Source: Lyophyllum atratum
Lineage: Eukaryota > Basidiomycota > Agaricomycetes > Agaricales > Lyophyllaceae
Reading direction: 5' to 3'
Length of the DNA: 64,000 nt
Assembly (NCBI GenBank): GCA_014905825.1
Contig: JACGCN010000019.1
Coordinates: 682,001-746,000, forward strand
The notes below the pieces were generated by a model. That model had not been told where the DNA came from and ran no database searches. It worked only from the letters and a program-made list of their open reading frames with translations. A program made the position numbers and the translations under genes. The first letter of the stretch is position 1, and the number at the start of each line of letters is the position of its first letter. Positions 53,471 to 64,000 of the stretch are shown here, piece after piece.

Positions 53471-55202
53471 TTAAGTCCACGAGCAAGCATTTCTTGCCTT
53501 TGCTTTCAAGACTTTATCCCAAGCATCCCAATCAGCCTCTACCTCACGTTCTTCCACGAGGATACCAGTGTTGGAACGCCTGGACTCCCCCTGCTCCAAC
53601 TCGTGGTCGATGGTCTCTAGATCCGGCCACCGAAAGACGATGCTGTCAAGATCAAAGGCTGAATCTGCGCCAAACTTCTGAGAATTAGTTGATCGGGAAG
53701 TGCAGGCCCCCTGTGCCCGAAGATGAAGTAACATCCTGCAGGCGAGAACAGTGCAGAGAATGTGTTGGATCCTGATATCAGCGTAAGCCTATTGCATCCT
53801 TGGGAAAGGGCCAATGGTAAAATTAACCTCGACAATGTGCTAGCGTACGCAGGCTGTTCAGGAGGTTTGTTCAGTCGAAGGCTGCGTACTCCGGATAATG
53901 ACGCCTTACAGATACCGTGAAGTCAATTGCTATAATGACCAGAGACGCCGAGAGCAAAATGATATAGTAGAGGATGCCTAAAGTATGCATTAGCGTCGTC
54001 AAGAGGCTGAAAGATCTGAGAACAACCGTCAAAGAAAACGAGATGCAAGAGGCTGGTACTTCCTCGAGAAGCACCCACTATAAGATAAAAAATGACATTC
54101 TAAGATTGAGTTTTGTGTATAGCCAGACTTGAACTCACGACACTGGTACGCTCTGATCGACATGAGCGGAAGGGTGACTGTAGAATGAGCGACGACCGGC
54201 GTCAGTTCTTGCATGGTTTGAGTTATCACTCCCTCGTTCACTTACCAAGATAAAACACGGCTATAAGGATATAATTTCGAGATATTGTAAGACCGGTTGT
54301 CAAGAAATCGCATCCAAGGAAGATAATAGGGTGAAAGCTCTCCATGATGATAGCTTCAGACAGTTTAACATAGCCCTATCAGCATACGACAAGCCTAGCA
54401 GGAAGGTACGAAAGCGGCACGTACGTTGTACTGACGGAAGTAACAGTGCCATAAGAATGAAATGAGAGGCCCAGATAGCCAATGAGAAAATGGCAAGAAA
54501 GATTCCCATTTTGCGGCCTCTTTCCCATACGGCCCAAGTTCGAATAGTGAATATCACTGACAGTAGCAATATGATTAGAACTCATATCGCGGTGACAAGG
54601 AGAACGACAGAGACTTTCAGCAATACAAATGCCGATATTGAAGATCCCTGATAAACTTGAGAGTTGGTCGAGTTATTGGGCCTATGAGCTTGAATAACGC
54701 ACAGATGACCACCTTCTGACAAGTCTGACATTCTTCCGCCGAGAGGTGCGCTGCGTCGTCTAACATCACGATCAGTCGGACAGAATTGTATATGGACACG
54801 CTGAGAGGGCATCCGCACAGTATAAGAGCACCCCAAAAGCGAACATGGGCAGATATCGAGTAAGGATGAACAGAACCTTTGGGATTTTCCATGGAGCCCG
54901 CCAAATGAGAGTGACCTCAAGCGGGAACGTCCCGAGATAGTCATAAACCTTGTGCCACAGCGTCAGGATGCTGCGAAATGCACGCCACAAATGATGAGAC
55001 TCACCCATAACGTCATACCAGCCGCTGAGCGTGCTCCCATTAGCCAGTTAAAAGGTGCGAGGAAAGGTCTTCACCATTTATAAACTAGTAATTCGAAGAT
55101 GTCAAATGTTGGGAAACAGGAGTCTGAAAGAGTAGCACATACGCCCTGAATCTGGAGAACTTGAAGGGTGGCTACATACTCTGTACGCTTGCTATCGTCC
55201 AT
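53471..55202 (-). CDS. DUF6533-type multi-helix membrane protein (mushroom-specific family)
   Basis: Outer exons are clear: complement(53471..53771, 53828..53853, ...53916, ... begins 54948, 55143..55202); inner junctions are approximate. The N-terminus MDDSKRTEYVATLQVLQ runs into VYDYLGTFPLEVTLIWRAP, the DUF6533 core (a YDY..TF..EV..IW pattern). Several hydrophobic helices follow (VLFILTRYLPMFAFG; SVIFTIRTWAVWERGRKMG; IFLAIFSLAIWASHFILMA; ILYYIILLSASLVIIAIDF), then the C-terminal RIQHILCTVLACRMLLHLR and an acidic tail ending ARNACSWT. Function unknown; seven helices are typical. The intron after exon 1 would be 194 nt, long for this window, so a small exon may be missed. Confidence 0.65.
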
Positions 55203-55864
55203 CGCAAAGTTGAAAGGATTGGACGAAGGTGTGGTCGGCGCGCCTGCAGTACGTGGTGCCGAGTAGGGCAACAAGCGAGTGAGCGTGCTCAAGGCATGGA
55301 TGTCCCTGCGGTTAAGTACGCAGAGCTTCGGCGCTGATTAGAGAACTCGCCGGCATGGACACCCGGGATCTCTCCATGATAAGACTCCAACACAATTGAC
55401 GGGGCGCCCATAAAAAATGATCGCAGGAGCTTTGGAACTAGGACCCGCTCTGATTTATTAGCCAAAAGCAAGGTGAAGTATCAATCGCGCCGAATGTGTG
55501 TGCGCCAATTGGGCAGTTCGAAATAGGTAATGCGAACAACACTGTCGCGGGGTTTGGAGACCGTCGTTTCTTCCACAACAGGAATCATTCCTGCTGATTC
55601 GCCAGCCACCACTCGGAGCAACACAATCCTCCGATAGGTCAAAACCTCGGAGTGGAATCGCTAGATGTTCCTCGCCGCTCACCGTTGAGCGCCTTCCAAA
55701 GCACGGAGAACACTCATGAGCTGTGGATGTTCTGATGGCTGTGCTGCAGTGACCGAAGGCTTGATCAGTGCCGCAGTGGTGTATGGGTGCCATGGCCCAT
55801 CATATCCGAGTCGGAAGTCGCGGACCGCATCAGAAGAGGCATCGCCTTGAGTCCTAACCAAGTC
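55203..55864. other. Intergenic region next to the DUF6533 gene
   Basis: Frames of 60-110 codons exist on the minus strand (for example one containing VRDFRLGYDGPWHPYTTAAL) but I cannot connect them into a gene or name a domain. Confidence 0.3.
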
Positions 55865-56030
55865 CTAACTTCCATGTCTGCGCGACCGAATACCAGCGGG
55901 TCTAAGCTCATCGTGAAGGGCGTGTGACTCGTCAGCGTGTATGATGTAGGGTCCTTGTTCTCGCAGGTGAAGTAAGATCCTGCATGCGGACGTACTTAGG
56001 TAGCTGTTTTCAAATGGTGGTGGTTGCAAA
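55865..56030 (-). pseudogene. Possible remnant of a second DUF6533 gene (C-terminal tail only)
   Basis: Minus-strand frame ending at 55865 contains SACRILLHLREQGPYII, close to ACRMLLHLRAQGAC in the tail of the intact neighbour at 53471-55202. Nothing to its right looks like the membrane helices, and the p62 dynactin gene starts at 56152 on the other strand, so only a fragment could fit. Similarity is short, so a chance match is possible. Confidence 0.33.
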
Positions 56031-56151
56031 CGTACTTACAAGGAGGTCGGGTGTGGCAATGTTTGGCCTGTCGACTCGCCACACACGATCTACGTGAGAT
56101 GAGCACGTGTCGTAGCATACTCTGAGCTCTCCTTTGTCGTCTGAGCAAGTT

Positions 56152-58120
56152 ATGGCTGCCAGCGTCCGATATCACTGCCCTTGCCTCTCAAATTCGCCAG
56201 TACCGCCGCCACCGCATCTGCCTTCTTCTTCGTTCAGCTTTCATCCTCTTCACGAACTGTTTTTCTGCGAGGAATGCGATGCTGTCCGGTGTAATCGCTG
56301 CGTTTCGGTCGAAGTCAGCACATACTATTGTCCAAATTGTCTCTTCGAAGTCCCGAGCGCCAGTGTCCGCGCGGAGAAAAACAGGTTGGTGAACCGGCGC
56401 GTCGAAAGCAGGTTTCTTGACGATGTGGCACTAGATGTGCTCGGAACTGCTTTATGTGCCCAAACTGTAGGAACACCCTCTCTGTTGTTCCATCGGATCC
56501 ACCGGATACAGGCGATGGACGCCTAACAATTCCCATTAACACAGTTGGTGAACCGCCTTTCTTTCTTTACTGTAACCATTGCAGGTGGGACTCTGCAGAA
56601 GTGGGGATTACATTTGAGAAACCAACCGGTCTCGCTGGTCAGCCCACATATAATATGCACATATTAAATTTCTGACGAGTCGTAACTTCGTATTGCAGCT
56701 CAACTACAAAAGTTCGAAGACTCTGCGCCGGAATCTTTGGAGTTTGATCGTCTCAAGGAGCATTTTGAACCCTTCATACGTGCAGCCTCACTTTCTTCTT
56801 CTACATCATCAGCACCCCCGGTTGCACCCAGCAGCGCGGCTCACTCACATCACCTTCACTCCACCTCCATCACAGCCGCTGCTTCCGCCGCTCTGGCGCG
56901 GGACATTCCTGGGGTCAGCAAGTATAACCCCCTCGGAAGAAGTACGTCGGGAAGGGCAGGGGTTAGTGGTGGGAATGGGAAGGACAGGAGTAGAAACAAG
57001 GATGAGATGGCGGAATACAGAAGTCGTGTGGATATCACGACTGCCAGTGGCCTGGGGACTGGCGGAGGGGATGCAGATGTTGAGTACATGAGACATCTGG
57101 AGACGGTAGGGGAAGTGGCTGGTTTGGACCAAAGGTGGTCAAGTAGCTGGGCAGTCTCCTTACAAGCAAGGTGCGTTTCGATTTTGGATCTTCGGCGACT
57201 ACTATCAACAAAAAACCAAAACAGGGACCTCAAACCTCTGCGCATTCCTCTGCACTCTAAACGCTCGAAGCGTTGTCCAGCCTGTACGCATATCCTGATA
57301 AAGCCTGAACAGAAGGCCCAGTCCGTGCGCTACAAAATTAAGCTAGTCGCAGCGCCTTATCTTCCTGCGATCACCGTGACCCTTCCCCACGCTCAGCAGG
57401 CCCAAGCTGAAGCAGCTAGACGATCGCTTGGCAAGTCCTCCGCCGCGCCTCCGCCCGAGGATGACCGGGGCGGTACAGGGGTGGGCATGCACGCAGGGAA
57501 GACGTACCCGTTCCACCTAGCGCTGACAAACCCTCTTTATGACCCCATTCAAGTCCGACTGTCGGTTCAGCGGATGCACGTATCCACTGTGACAACGTCG
57601 TCGGCCGACGGAGGTGCTACGGAGAAGGCACGGCGGCCGCCGTTTGCGATCTCGTTACCAACGTCCTCCTTTCCAATTGCTGCGTTTGCGGAGGCATGGG
57701 AGTACGACGATGATGAGGATATGTTTGGGGTTGACGAGGATGATGATGTGGGGACTGGGAGAGGAGGAAGAGAGAAGGATGGTCGGGGGAAGGTCAAGAC
57801 GGTCGGTGTCCTAGAAAAGCGGGCCAATGTCACCATGGTGGGTGGGGAGGTGGTCATAGGAAAGGAGGCCAGGGGAGCTGTCAAGGTGAACCTTAAATTT
57901 CCGCGTCATTACCGTGAATTTGTTTTTGATTTTTGTCAAGTTCAATATGCTGGTCTCATACACTTACCGATCCGAGGACCCGGCACCGTCCGAGGGCAAT
58001 GATGGGAGCCCTTCGAAGTCGACGAAGCCTCCTGAAATCAAGACGTTCGCCTTCTATACTGTTGTTGACCTTGGAGCCATTATACCCCGGGAGGACGTCA
58101 AAGCAGAGCTCGAGTCATAG
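56152..58120 (+). CDS. Dynactin subunit p62 (dynactin-4 family)
   Basis: Pointed-end subunit of the dynactin complex that helps attach dynein to cargo. Exons 56152..56384, 56435..56637, 56699..57170, 57225..57885, 57941..58120; 582 residues. Cys-rich N-terminus: HCPC, LFFCEECDAVRCNRC, TYYCPNC, then RCARNCFMCPNC and FLYCNHCRWDSAEVGITFE, the zinc-binding pattern of p62. Later LKPLRIPLHSKRSKRCPAC, SVRYKIKLVAAPYLP and the closing KFNMLVSYTYRSED, FAFYTVVDLG. Intron 3 (57171-57224) is 54 nt without stops. The last intron starts GTGAAC and is needed to join AVK to FNMLVSYTYR. Acidic/Gly-rich inserts are species-specific. Confidence 0.92.
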
Positions 58121-58916
58121 TTTTTTTGCACGTACCTTTTTTTGTAACACAGCGATGATCGTACACAGGTTTACAGTTTCCCGACACCAAGTTAGAGGCT
58201 TTATAAAAATAATTCCACCCTGCAAGGGCTTCAGATTAGGAAGTGACAAGAGTCGTCGCTCTTCCAGTGCCCTGGCTCTGGCTTCCCCGACGATGGACGC
58301 TACACTGCAAAGCAGTGTGTCTTCAAGACCAAGAGAAACATCAACTTCCTCGTTCGTCCCGAAGTTATCGCTATTAGCGCATCTTTCTGTTCCTCGAGCA
58401 CGTTGCGTCTTATTCTTGGAACACTCTCCCTGGACATCGCCGTCGAGCCAACTCAACTCATACAGTACCGCCTCGTTTACCCGAGCAATCCGGTAGCGGA
58501 TGATGGTTTCCAGGCTTCTCGGAAAGTGAACCTGGGTACCGCGACGCTTTGGCTAATCCTAAGTTAATTAATGGCTACACATAAATGAATTCGGAACCCT
58601 TTCACATTCTCAGATTAACTCCAGTCTTCAAGAAACCTTCCCAATTGTTGTCTGCACCAACCCATGTCGAGATGATGGAGAAGAAACGTCCTAAATATAG
58701 CAAGAGATTCCCACCTTCCCCATCGTTTTGCGTAACGACGAGTTGACATCACCCCGAGTAGTCGTCTTTTGTGTTTTGTTCAGCGCGAGCACCGCCGAGT
58801 AGGGCTGTCGTCTTCAAATCCGTATCCTTTCCTTCTTCTGGGGCTTTCATTAGCCTCACCTTGCCCGGGGCAAGCTTTTCTCAATCTGACCTAATAGCGT
58901 CAGCCATCCGACAAAC
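58121..58916. other. Intergenic region, p62 3' flank and promoter of the next gene
   Basis: 796 bp. A T-rich stretch right after the p62 stop (58120-58136) probably belongs to its 3' UTR. Other frames overlap antisense and are unsupported. Confidence 0.4.
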
Positions 58917-59942
58917 ATGGCGTCGATCGCTTCATCTTCCAATGCTGAAACCGCTACCACCTCTCATGGAATTCCACGGCCCCAGGCTGCCGTGCTGCCC
59001 TCAAAGCGTGGAGAGATTGGATTCCTTGAAGGTGCTGATACCCAAGACGAGGCGAGGAGTACAAGTCCGGAAACGGCTCTTCCTGCGAGGCATCCTGCAG
59101 ATAGAGATAACTCCGATACCAATGCCAGCGCATCTACAAGGGCCCTCGGTGAAGATCCTATTCCCTTAGCTTCCAACAGTACTCTCGTTTCCCCTTCGAC
59201 TGTAACCCTCGTTTCTACCGAATCCCAAAACTCCACTTCCAAGAAACGGAAAGTTCTATGTTTCTTCAAATCGAAGAAGGCCCCCACGTACTTCGGTTTC
59301 TCTCTACCGACATTCCTCGCATTCTTAATCCAACTTATCTTTATCGGTGGCACCATCGCCGGATGGGTATTCGCCGTACGATTCGCCTCTCGGAAAAGTG
59401 TCGACGGGTTTAGCACGACGGCGATATTCATTCATGTCATATTCGGCGTCGTCTTACTTGCCCAACTCTTGTTCATCGAAAGACGGATATTCCGTCTTCG
59501 GGCAGAGAGATACAGCTACCTCCACCCTGGCCAAATACTACCCTCTTCCCGAGACCGTACGGCTGTTGATCCCAGTATCGCATTCTCACCTTGGAATCGC
59601 CCCCCACTCCCGACCTATGCAGCCGCGCTCGCTCAGAGCGGCGTCGGAACGGGAGATGTGGAAGACCATCTCATCGCTGCCCCGCCACCCCCCCCATATG
59701 GCAATACCAGGGGAAGTACCTTATTGTTGGCAGGTTTCTTACGGAATAGCTTGCGTGCCCAGCGACCCCTCTCCGGACAGAGTTCGTCTGGGCGGAGTCA
59801 GATGAGCCCACGAGATGAGCGACCATTGAGCTATGTCAGCAGGGACGAGCAATGGGAGGAGATTCAGGACGCAGAGAGAGCACGCCAACTTGAGGATACC
59901 TTGGCCCGGTTGGAAAGACCTACGTCACGTTCCTCTCCTTGA
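58917..59942 (+). CDS. Intronless two-helix membrane protein with PPxY motif, function unknown
   Basis: Single exon of 341 residues. The first 120 residues are Ser/Thr/Ala-rich and disordered. A short basic/Cys segment (KKRKVLCFFKSKKAP) is followed by two transmembrane helices: FLAFLIQLIFIGGTIAGWVF and AIFIHVIFGVVLLAQLLF, with a basic loop and RRIFRLRAERY after them. The cytosol-like tail holds PPLPTY and PPPPPYGNT, the latter a PPxY motif of the kind bound by WW domains of Rsp5/NEDD4 ligases, and a helical Glu/Arg-rich end. The lack of introns is unusual in this window. I recognise no family. Confidence 0.7.
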   Translation: MASIASSSNAETATTSHGIPRPQAAVLPSKRGEIGFLEGADTQDEARSTSPETALPARHPADRDNSDTNASASTRALGEDPIPLASNSTLVSPSTVTLVSTESQNSTSKKRKVLCFFKSKKAPTYFGFSLPTFLAFLIQLIFIGGTIAGWVFAVRFASRKSVDGFSTTAIFIHVIFGVVLLAQLLFIERRIFRLRAERYSYLHPGQILPSSRDRTAVDPSIAFSPWNRPPLPTYAAALAQSGVGTGDVEDHLIAAPPPPPYGNTRGSTLLLAGFLRNSLRAQRPLSGQSSSGRSQMSPRDERPLSYVSRDEQWEEIQDAERARQLEDTLARLERPTSRSSP

Positions 59943-60607
59943 TATGTAAGTTTCCTGGCCTCGAGGCCCCCTTAATATCCTCGTCTTGCCACGACCTTCG
60001 TACTGACGCCATTTCTGGATTACAGATCACCCCACATTGTCCCTTGTACCGGACTTGTAGCAAGCTTGTTAAGCCCTAATTGTATTTCATCGTATTATTG
60101 CTTCGCTTGAAGGTTTGCTCTTGAACTGATGTTGCTCGAAATAACGGGAGCGCGCAAAGTTTGAATCCACCTCCTTAATGGGGTTTCAAAGGCTTCGAAC
60201 AGCTTCGAAATTGCTTAAAAGTTTCGAGGAGGTTAGCTTTTGTTCGTTTCCGCGGCATCAGGTACGTGACATCGGAGCTGTCTGTGCCTGTCAGCCTGAT
60301 CAAAAATCGAGTCAGTATACTGCACAGCTGCTTACATACGATCGGTATCAATGCCGATCCTACGACAAGGTACGGTACATGGAACCAAGCAACAAGAGCG
60401 TCGAAGCCTAGAAGCACGGAGGATCGGAATTTTGTATGTTGTTCACACAGGCTGCTGCGTAATGTGATGCACAGGCTACCCTGGGGCCCCTGGCTCTGCA
60501 AATGACTCAGATCTTCCATGTTCCAACTACAAAATGTGCCACCTCCTTCGGAGGTGGGGCGTTAAATTTCGTAGCTCTCGAATCCCGCCTCTATTGAACT
60601 CAACCTA
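59943..60607. other. Intergenic region
   Basis: 665 bp between two plus-strand genes. Contains CCACCTCC and GGAGGTGG near 60540-60555, which could pair as a small hairpin. No gene recognised. Confidence 0.35.
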
Positions 60608-62121
60608 ATGGATGAACTAACCTGCGCGTCTCTCCCCCTCTACACGCCTTCTGAGCCTTCTCCGAAGTATTCCTGTGCGCCTGCTTGCGACGAACGGACT
60701 CTGCAGGAGACGCCACGCGTAAACAACTCAGGTCCTACTGGAGCCTTCACCCAAAAATCCGGCAAAGTTACCGTGACTCTCTCTGAGCAGGCACCTGGCG
60801 TAGATATTCCTACCTATGGCCGACGCGGTAATATTAACGGCACCATTTATCTCGAAGATGTTCATCTAGTATGCCAGGTCGTTGTGAAGGTGAGTCACAC
60901 TATCAACGCTCATCCGTGCCCTCCTCTTATTTCTCTTACTTTAGGTTGAGGGAAAACTCGACACGACCATCTCTGAAGCCGGCTCAAGCTCAAAATCAAT
61001 TCCCCTTGTGAACAAAAGCTACACGCTTTGGCGAAAATGCGATGGGGATGAACTTTCGAACTTGATTTCTTTCTCAACCATCCTACCTTCCACCTTCAAG
61101 TTAGACGATGCCGAAAGTCCCCTCCCGCCGTCTCACCGCGCTAGCAACACTGGATACCCCGCGTTCTACCTTAGGAGTCATTATTCCATCATCGTGTGTG
61201 TGACTCGAGCCCGCCACCGTAACCTGGAGTTTCTGACCAAGGTCGATGAGTAAGTTCTTTCGAAAGGCCTAATTCGTTAGTAGTCTCTGACCATTCTTTC
61301 CATCTCCAGAATCAAAATCCCGTTTCTTTACCATCCGCGCACCCGTGCCCACCGTCCCATCATCCCTTCTCCCGGGTTCTTCTCGACTGTCAAAACCTTA
61401 CCGGAAGAGTGGTACCAAGCTTTTACTGCAGTAAAAACGCAGAGTGACGTGGAAATAGAGCCAATCCACTTCCATGTATGTGCCACTGTCCCTCCTCCTT
61501 CCATAATCCAACTAATTAGAACTATAGCTTTTCATCCCCGGCGCCCGCGTGTACGGACTGGCCAATAAAATCCCCTTCCACATTCAGTTGAATGGTCCCT
61601 TGGACTCCCTGCAAAAGCTTCTTATGCCACAACCCCCAAACGCACCGCCGCCACCGTCTTGGTCTGCCAAGAAGTCACATGAGAAATGTCCCCTGCACTC
61701 CATGCCCCAGATCAAGGTATTCATCTTGCGCCAAAGTCACGTCGAAACTAGGGGGCAAAAGGTGTGGAGGAACACCACTCTTGGCGAAGGCGAGATCTGG
61801 GAACTTCCTCCCGTGATCTGCGAAGGTCGGGAAGACGTGCACTTGGACTGGGAGGGCGAGGTACAAGTCCGGCCTGATGTTACCGTTGGCGGGTTCATGG
61901 CCGGTAACGTGGTATTAAAGGTACATTGACTATCATTCTCGACTCTGTATTATCAGACTAACTCCTTTTGTGCGCCTCAGGATTTTATTGTCCTCACAGT
62001 GGAACCCCCTACTCTCAATAATCAACTCTCTCCTTTCCTCGCGCTTCAAATGACCGTGCCGATTCGGCTGGTCACCGACCCTTGGATAGACCGGAACGAT
62101 TGTGAACCCGCCACCGGTTAA
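60608..62121 (+). CDS. Arrestin-like protein, copy 2
   Basis: Exons 60608..60889, 60945..61249, 61310..61475, 61528..61920, 61981..62121; 428 residues. N-terminal polar stretch, then VDIPTYGRRGNINGTIYL, VVVKVEGKLDTTISEAGS, SYTLWRKC (arrestin-like N-domain), YHPRTRAHRPIIPSPG, then LFIPGARVYGLANKIPFHIQL and a C-domain with IKVFILRQ and VGGFMAGNVVLKDFIVLTV. The matching copy at 11790-13495 shares TYG, (V/I)EG(K/R)L, LWR and the YHPRTR..P.P segments and the first intron position. Family assignment is by these strings; function in membrane protein ubiquitination is only an expectation. Confidence 0.82.
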
Positions 62122-63147
62122 CAACCTTCTCGAACTTGACCGGTACAAATGACGATACTCTGACATATTATGAGCGGCACTCGCCGCGCAACCGCTGCAG
62201 ACTCCTCGATGCAACCTATCAATTGGCTAATTGAGCCTGGCGATGGAGCCAAGTCGCCCTTCATATGCCTTTATGCCCTTTTTATGCCCGCCCTCGGCCT
62301 TGGGACGGAAAGGCTTGCTACATACTACTACCCAGTTAAATTGTTTCCAAGTTCATTTCGATTCTCTGGAACGGGCCTCTGCTTGACGAGTACTAGTACT
62401 CACTTGCGACTCAATTTGTGCATGATATAGTATATACTCGAGTACTGTACTCGGGATACACCCAGTCGACTTTATGTGTTATCTATGTTTTATTTCGCAT
62501 ACTCGTATGTTGATTACCGTGACTTGATGGATTCTAGCATCTACTCAAATTGCACAGCTATAAAACTTGATCGGACTGTGGCGGTACTCAAGCCCTTTAT
62601 GCTCCTTTATAGTCATGTATTTGCCTAGTTTAGAATCGAAGGTATTCCGTCGTGGGTCTACGGTCCACCTGATCGTGCGCTCGTGTCTCTCTGTATGGGT
62701 AATTTTTGTTCTGCGGCTGTAGCTTCAATCATAAGGTTATGGTCAACGATGGACTTGGCAAGCTGGACGGCTCCTTTCGCACGTATACATACCCAAGGAT
62801 GCCCTTTGCAGGAGGGTTTGTTGAGGGAGATTCCAGCCGCTTGAAAATAATCTTGCATTCGAAACGGAAACATTATCTCTGGTTCATCAATCCCGTTGGT
62901 GGACTAGGGTTGCGAGCACCAACAATGGACGGCACGGTAGTTTTCTAATACATACTGGAGTCAGCACCTCCGCTTTTGTTGTGTCTCCACGCCACAACCG
63001 AGAATTCTTGCATGTTAGTATCATAGAAGACGTTATCATAATTCCGAAGTAATACACAGGGATGACGGTAAGATGCGACGAATATTCCAGTATGATGATG
63101 ATGACATATGCAAGAAGTGAGTCCAAAGCCTGACCAGAATGCGATGA
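62122..63147. other. Convergent intergenic region rich in GAGTAC palindromes
   Basis: 1.03 kb between the 3' ends of the arrestin-like and peptidase genes, with AT-rich stretches and repeated GAGTAC/GTACTC hexamers (listed separately). No gene recognised. Confidence 0.4.
62388..62452. repeat. Paired GAGTAC palindromes
   Basis: GAGTACTAGTACTC at 62388-62401 is a perfect 14-bp palindrome, and GAGTACTGTACTC at 62440-62452 is a perfect 6+1+6 inverted repeat. Both share the GAGTAC half-site. Confidence 0.6.
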
Positions 63148-64000
63148 TTAAACTGCTTGAGTGTAGTGTGGTGTAGGGAACTGCGGCTGCGCAGCATGAA
63201 TGTTGTGTGTAAAGGGGGGTTGATGAGGATGATGATATTGCGGCATGTGGGTATGGTTCGGTGGTGACGCCTGTCCATATGGAGGCCGCTGTGGGTAGTG
63301 CGACTGCGGAGGCTGGATAAAGTTCGATCCTCGCGGATGACCATAGGTTGCGAGAGGGGGGCCGAAAGCCGCCATCTGCGGGCCTGGGTGCTGCGGAAGG
63401 GAGGCATCAGAAGCGTCGGCTAGCGTTAGAGTTCTTTTGGCACGGTAGATGAAGAAGAAACCGATGCTGGCCAATATGAGGACGACTACGATCGTGATAG
63501 CGATGTAATACACGAGGGGACGCACTCCGCGGCGCTTTAGCTCGCTCTGGGTCCCTGTGGTATCGATTCCGTTTAATCGGACCTTCACAAAGTCAGCATG
63601 GGCTATGGAATCAGCGTCAGGACAGGGTCATCCCGATTTTGGAGATTGTGAGCCATCACCTTCCGCTGGGACGGTAGTTGAGAGGAATTGGATGTATGGG
63701 GCATCTATCTCGTCTGAACCTATGATGAAGTCCCCATAGTCCATAAGTACGTAGACATTCCGGACTGAACGAAAGCGGGCACTAAGACGCATGGGAAATA
63801 ACGATGATGATGTATACGCACGGAATGCCATGCCCAGGACCATATCGTAGTTAGGACTAGCGCCTCGGTTGTACGAGAAGGGTTGGAACTGACAAGGACT
63901 TAGTCCGACATTATGACGGATGAAAAAATATAGGACACACAGTACCGATACATAAAGGTTGGCCTCTGGAATCAGTGACACCAGAGAGTCCAATAGTCCT
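63148..64000 (-). CDS. Membrane-anchored A1 aspartic peptidase, C-terminal part (gene runs off the right edge)
   Basis: Exons complement(63148..63602, 63660..63764, 63822..63888, 63946..>64000). The readable part has the end of a pepsin-like fold as seen in large fungal A1-like proteins: LDSLVSLIPEANLY, FQPFSYNRGASPNYDMVLG, MAFLRNVYVLMDYGDFI, APYIQFLSTTVPAEAHADF. Next come VKVRLNGIDTTGT, a transmembrane helix (VYYIAITIVVVLILASIGF) and a Pro/His/Gln/Tyr-rich cytosolic tail ending TPHYTQAV. The active-site aspartates lie beyond the window, so activity cannot be judged. Intron lengths are all 57 nt. Confidence 0.83.

Noticed and set aside
54949..55142. An exon around 54996-55035 reading LSGWYDVM inside the long first DUF6533 intron
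   Set aside because: Its phase does not connect with the VYDYLGTF exon; kept as part of the intron, though a missed small exon is possible.

Overview
The window reads as nuclear DNA of a filamentous basidiomycete, most likely an Agaricomycete. The genes are dense, lie on both strands and are broken by very many short introns, mostly 47-66 nt, with GTRNGY-like donors and YAG acceptors. I resolved about 130 introns by following reading frame and family conservation across splice sites. The gene content fits this group: a DUF6533-type membrane protein, a TKL-type kinase domain of the kind common in mushrooms, arrestin-like proteins, A1 aspartic peptidases and an EgtD-EgtB fusion for ergothioneine.

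Layout, left to right. 1-824(-): 5' part of AMP deaminase. 1868-3388(+): EBP2 (ribosome biogenesis). 3594-5394(-): A1 aspartic peptidase with a DIG first active site. 5934-8216(+): WD40 DCAF-like protein. 8344-9905(-): queuosine salvage protein QNG1. 11042-11687(-): small conserved protein built from tiny exons. 11790-13495(-): arrestin-like protein. 14869-18164(-): ribonucleotide reductase large subunit RNR1. 18572-20061(+): BTB protein. 20176-20840(-): unknown. 21636-22943(+): sterol C-4 decarboxylase-type dehydrogenase (ERG26). 23446-26911(-): Cdc24-like RhoGEF fused to a protein kinase. A gene-poor stretch of 4 kb follows. 30907-33340(+): CreA/Mig1-type zinc-finger regulator. Another gene-poor stretch of 2.8 kb follows. 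36173-38060(-): SNF5-family chromatin remodelling subunit. 38253-39822(+): mitochondrial-type family X DNA polymerase lacking two catalytic Asp. 39962-41352(+): severin/gelsolin. 41349-41667(-): small membrane protein, partial. 42746-43977(+): secreted GH17 glucanase. 44720-47937(-): EGT1. 48556-50056(-): DHHC palmitoyltransferase. 50533-51629(+): thioesterase-like protein. 53471-55202(-): DUF6533 membrane protein, with a possible second-copy tail at 55865-56030. 56152-58120(+): dynactin p62. 58917-59942(+): intronless two-helix protein with PPxY. 60608-62121(+): second arrestin-like protein. 63148-64000(-): 3' part of a membrane-anchored A1 peptidase.

Most of this is core eukaryotic machinery (nucleotide supply, ribosome assembly, chromatin, dynein transport, sterols, lipidation) and there are no operons or obvious clusters. 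The best candidates for something new are the Cdc24-like GEF joined to a TKL kinase (with a 2-nt frame problem at an AT repeat), the catalytically impaired Pol X-like protein, a 4-nt microexon in RNR1 with ACGCGT motifs packed into its first introns, and a run of 11/15/12-nt exons combined with a GC-AG intron in a small gene. All splice models are my own reading of the sequence; no alignment or transcript was available.
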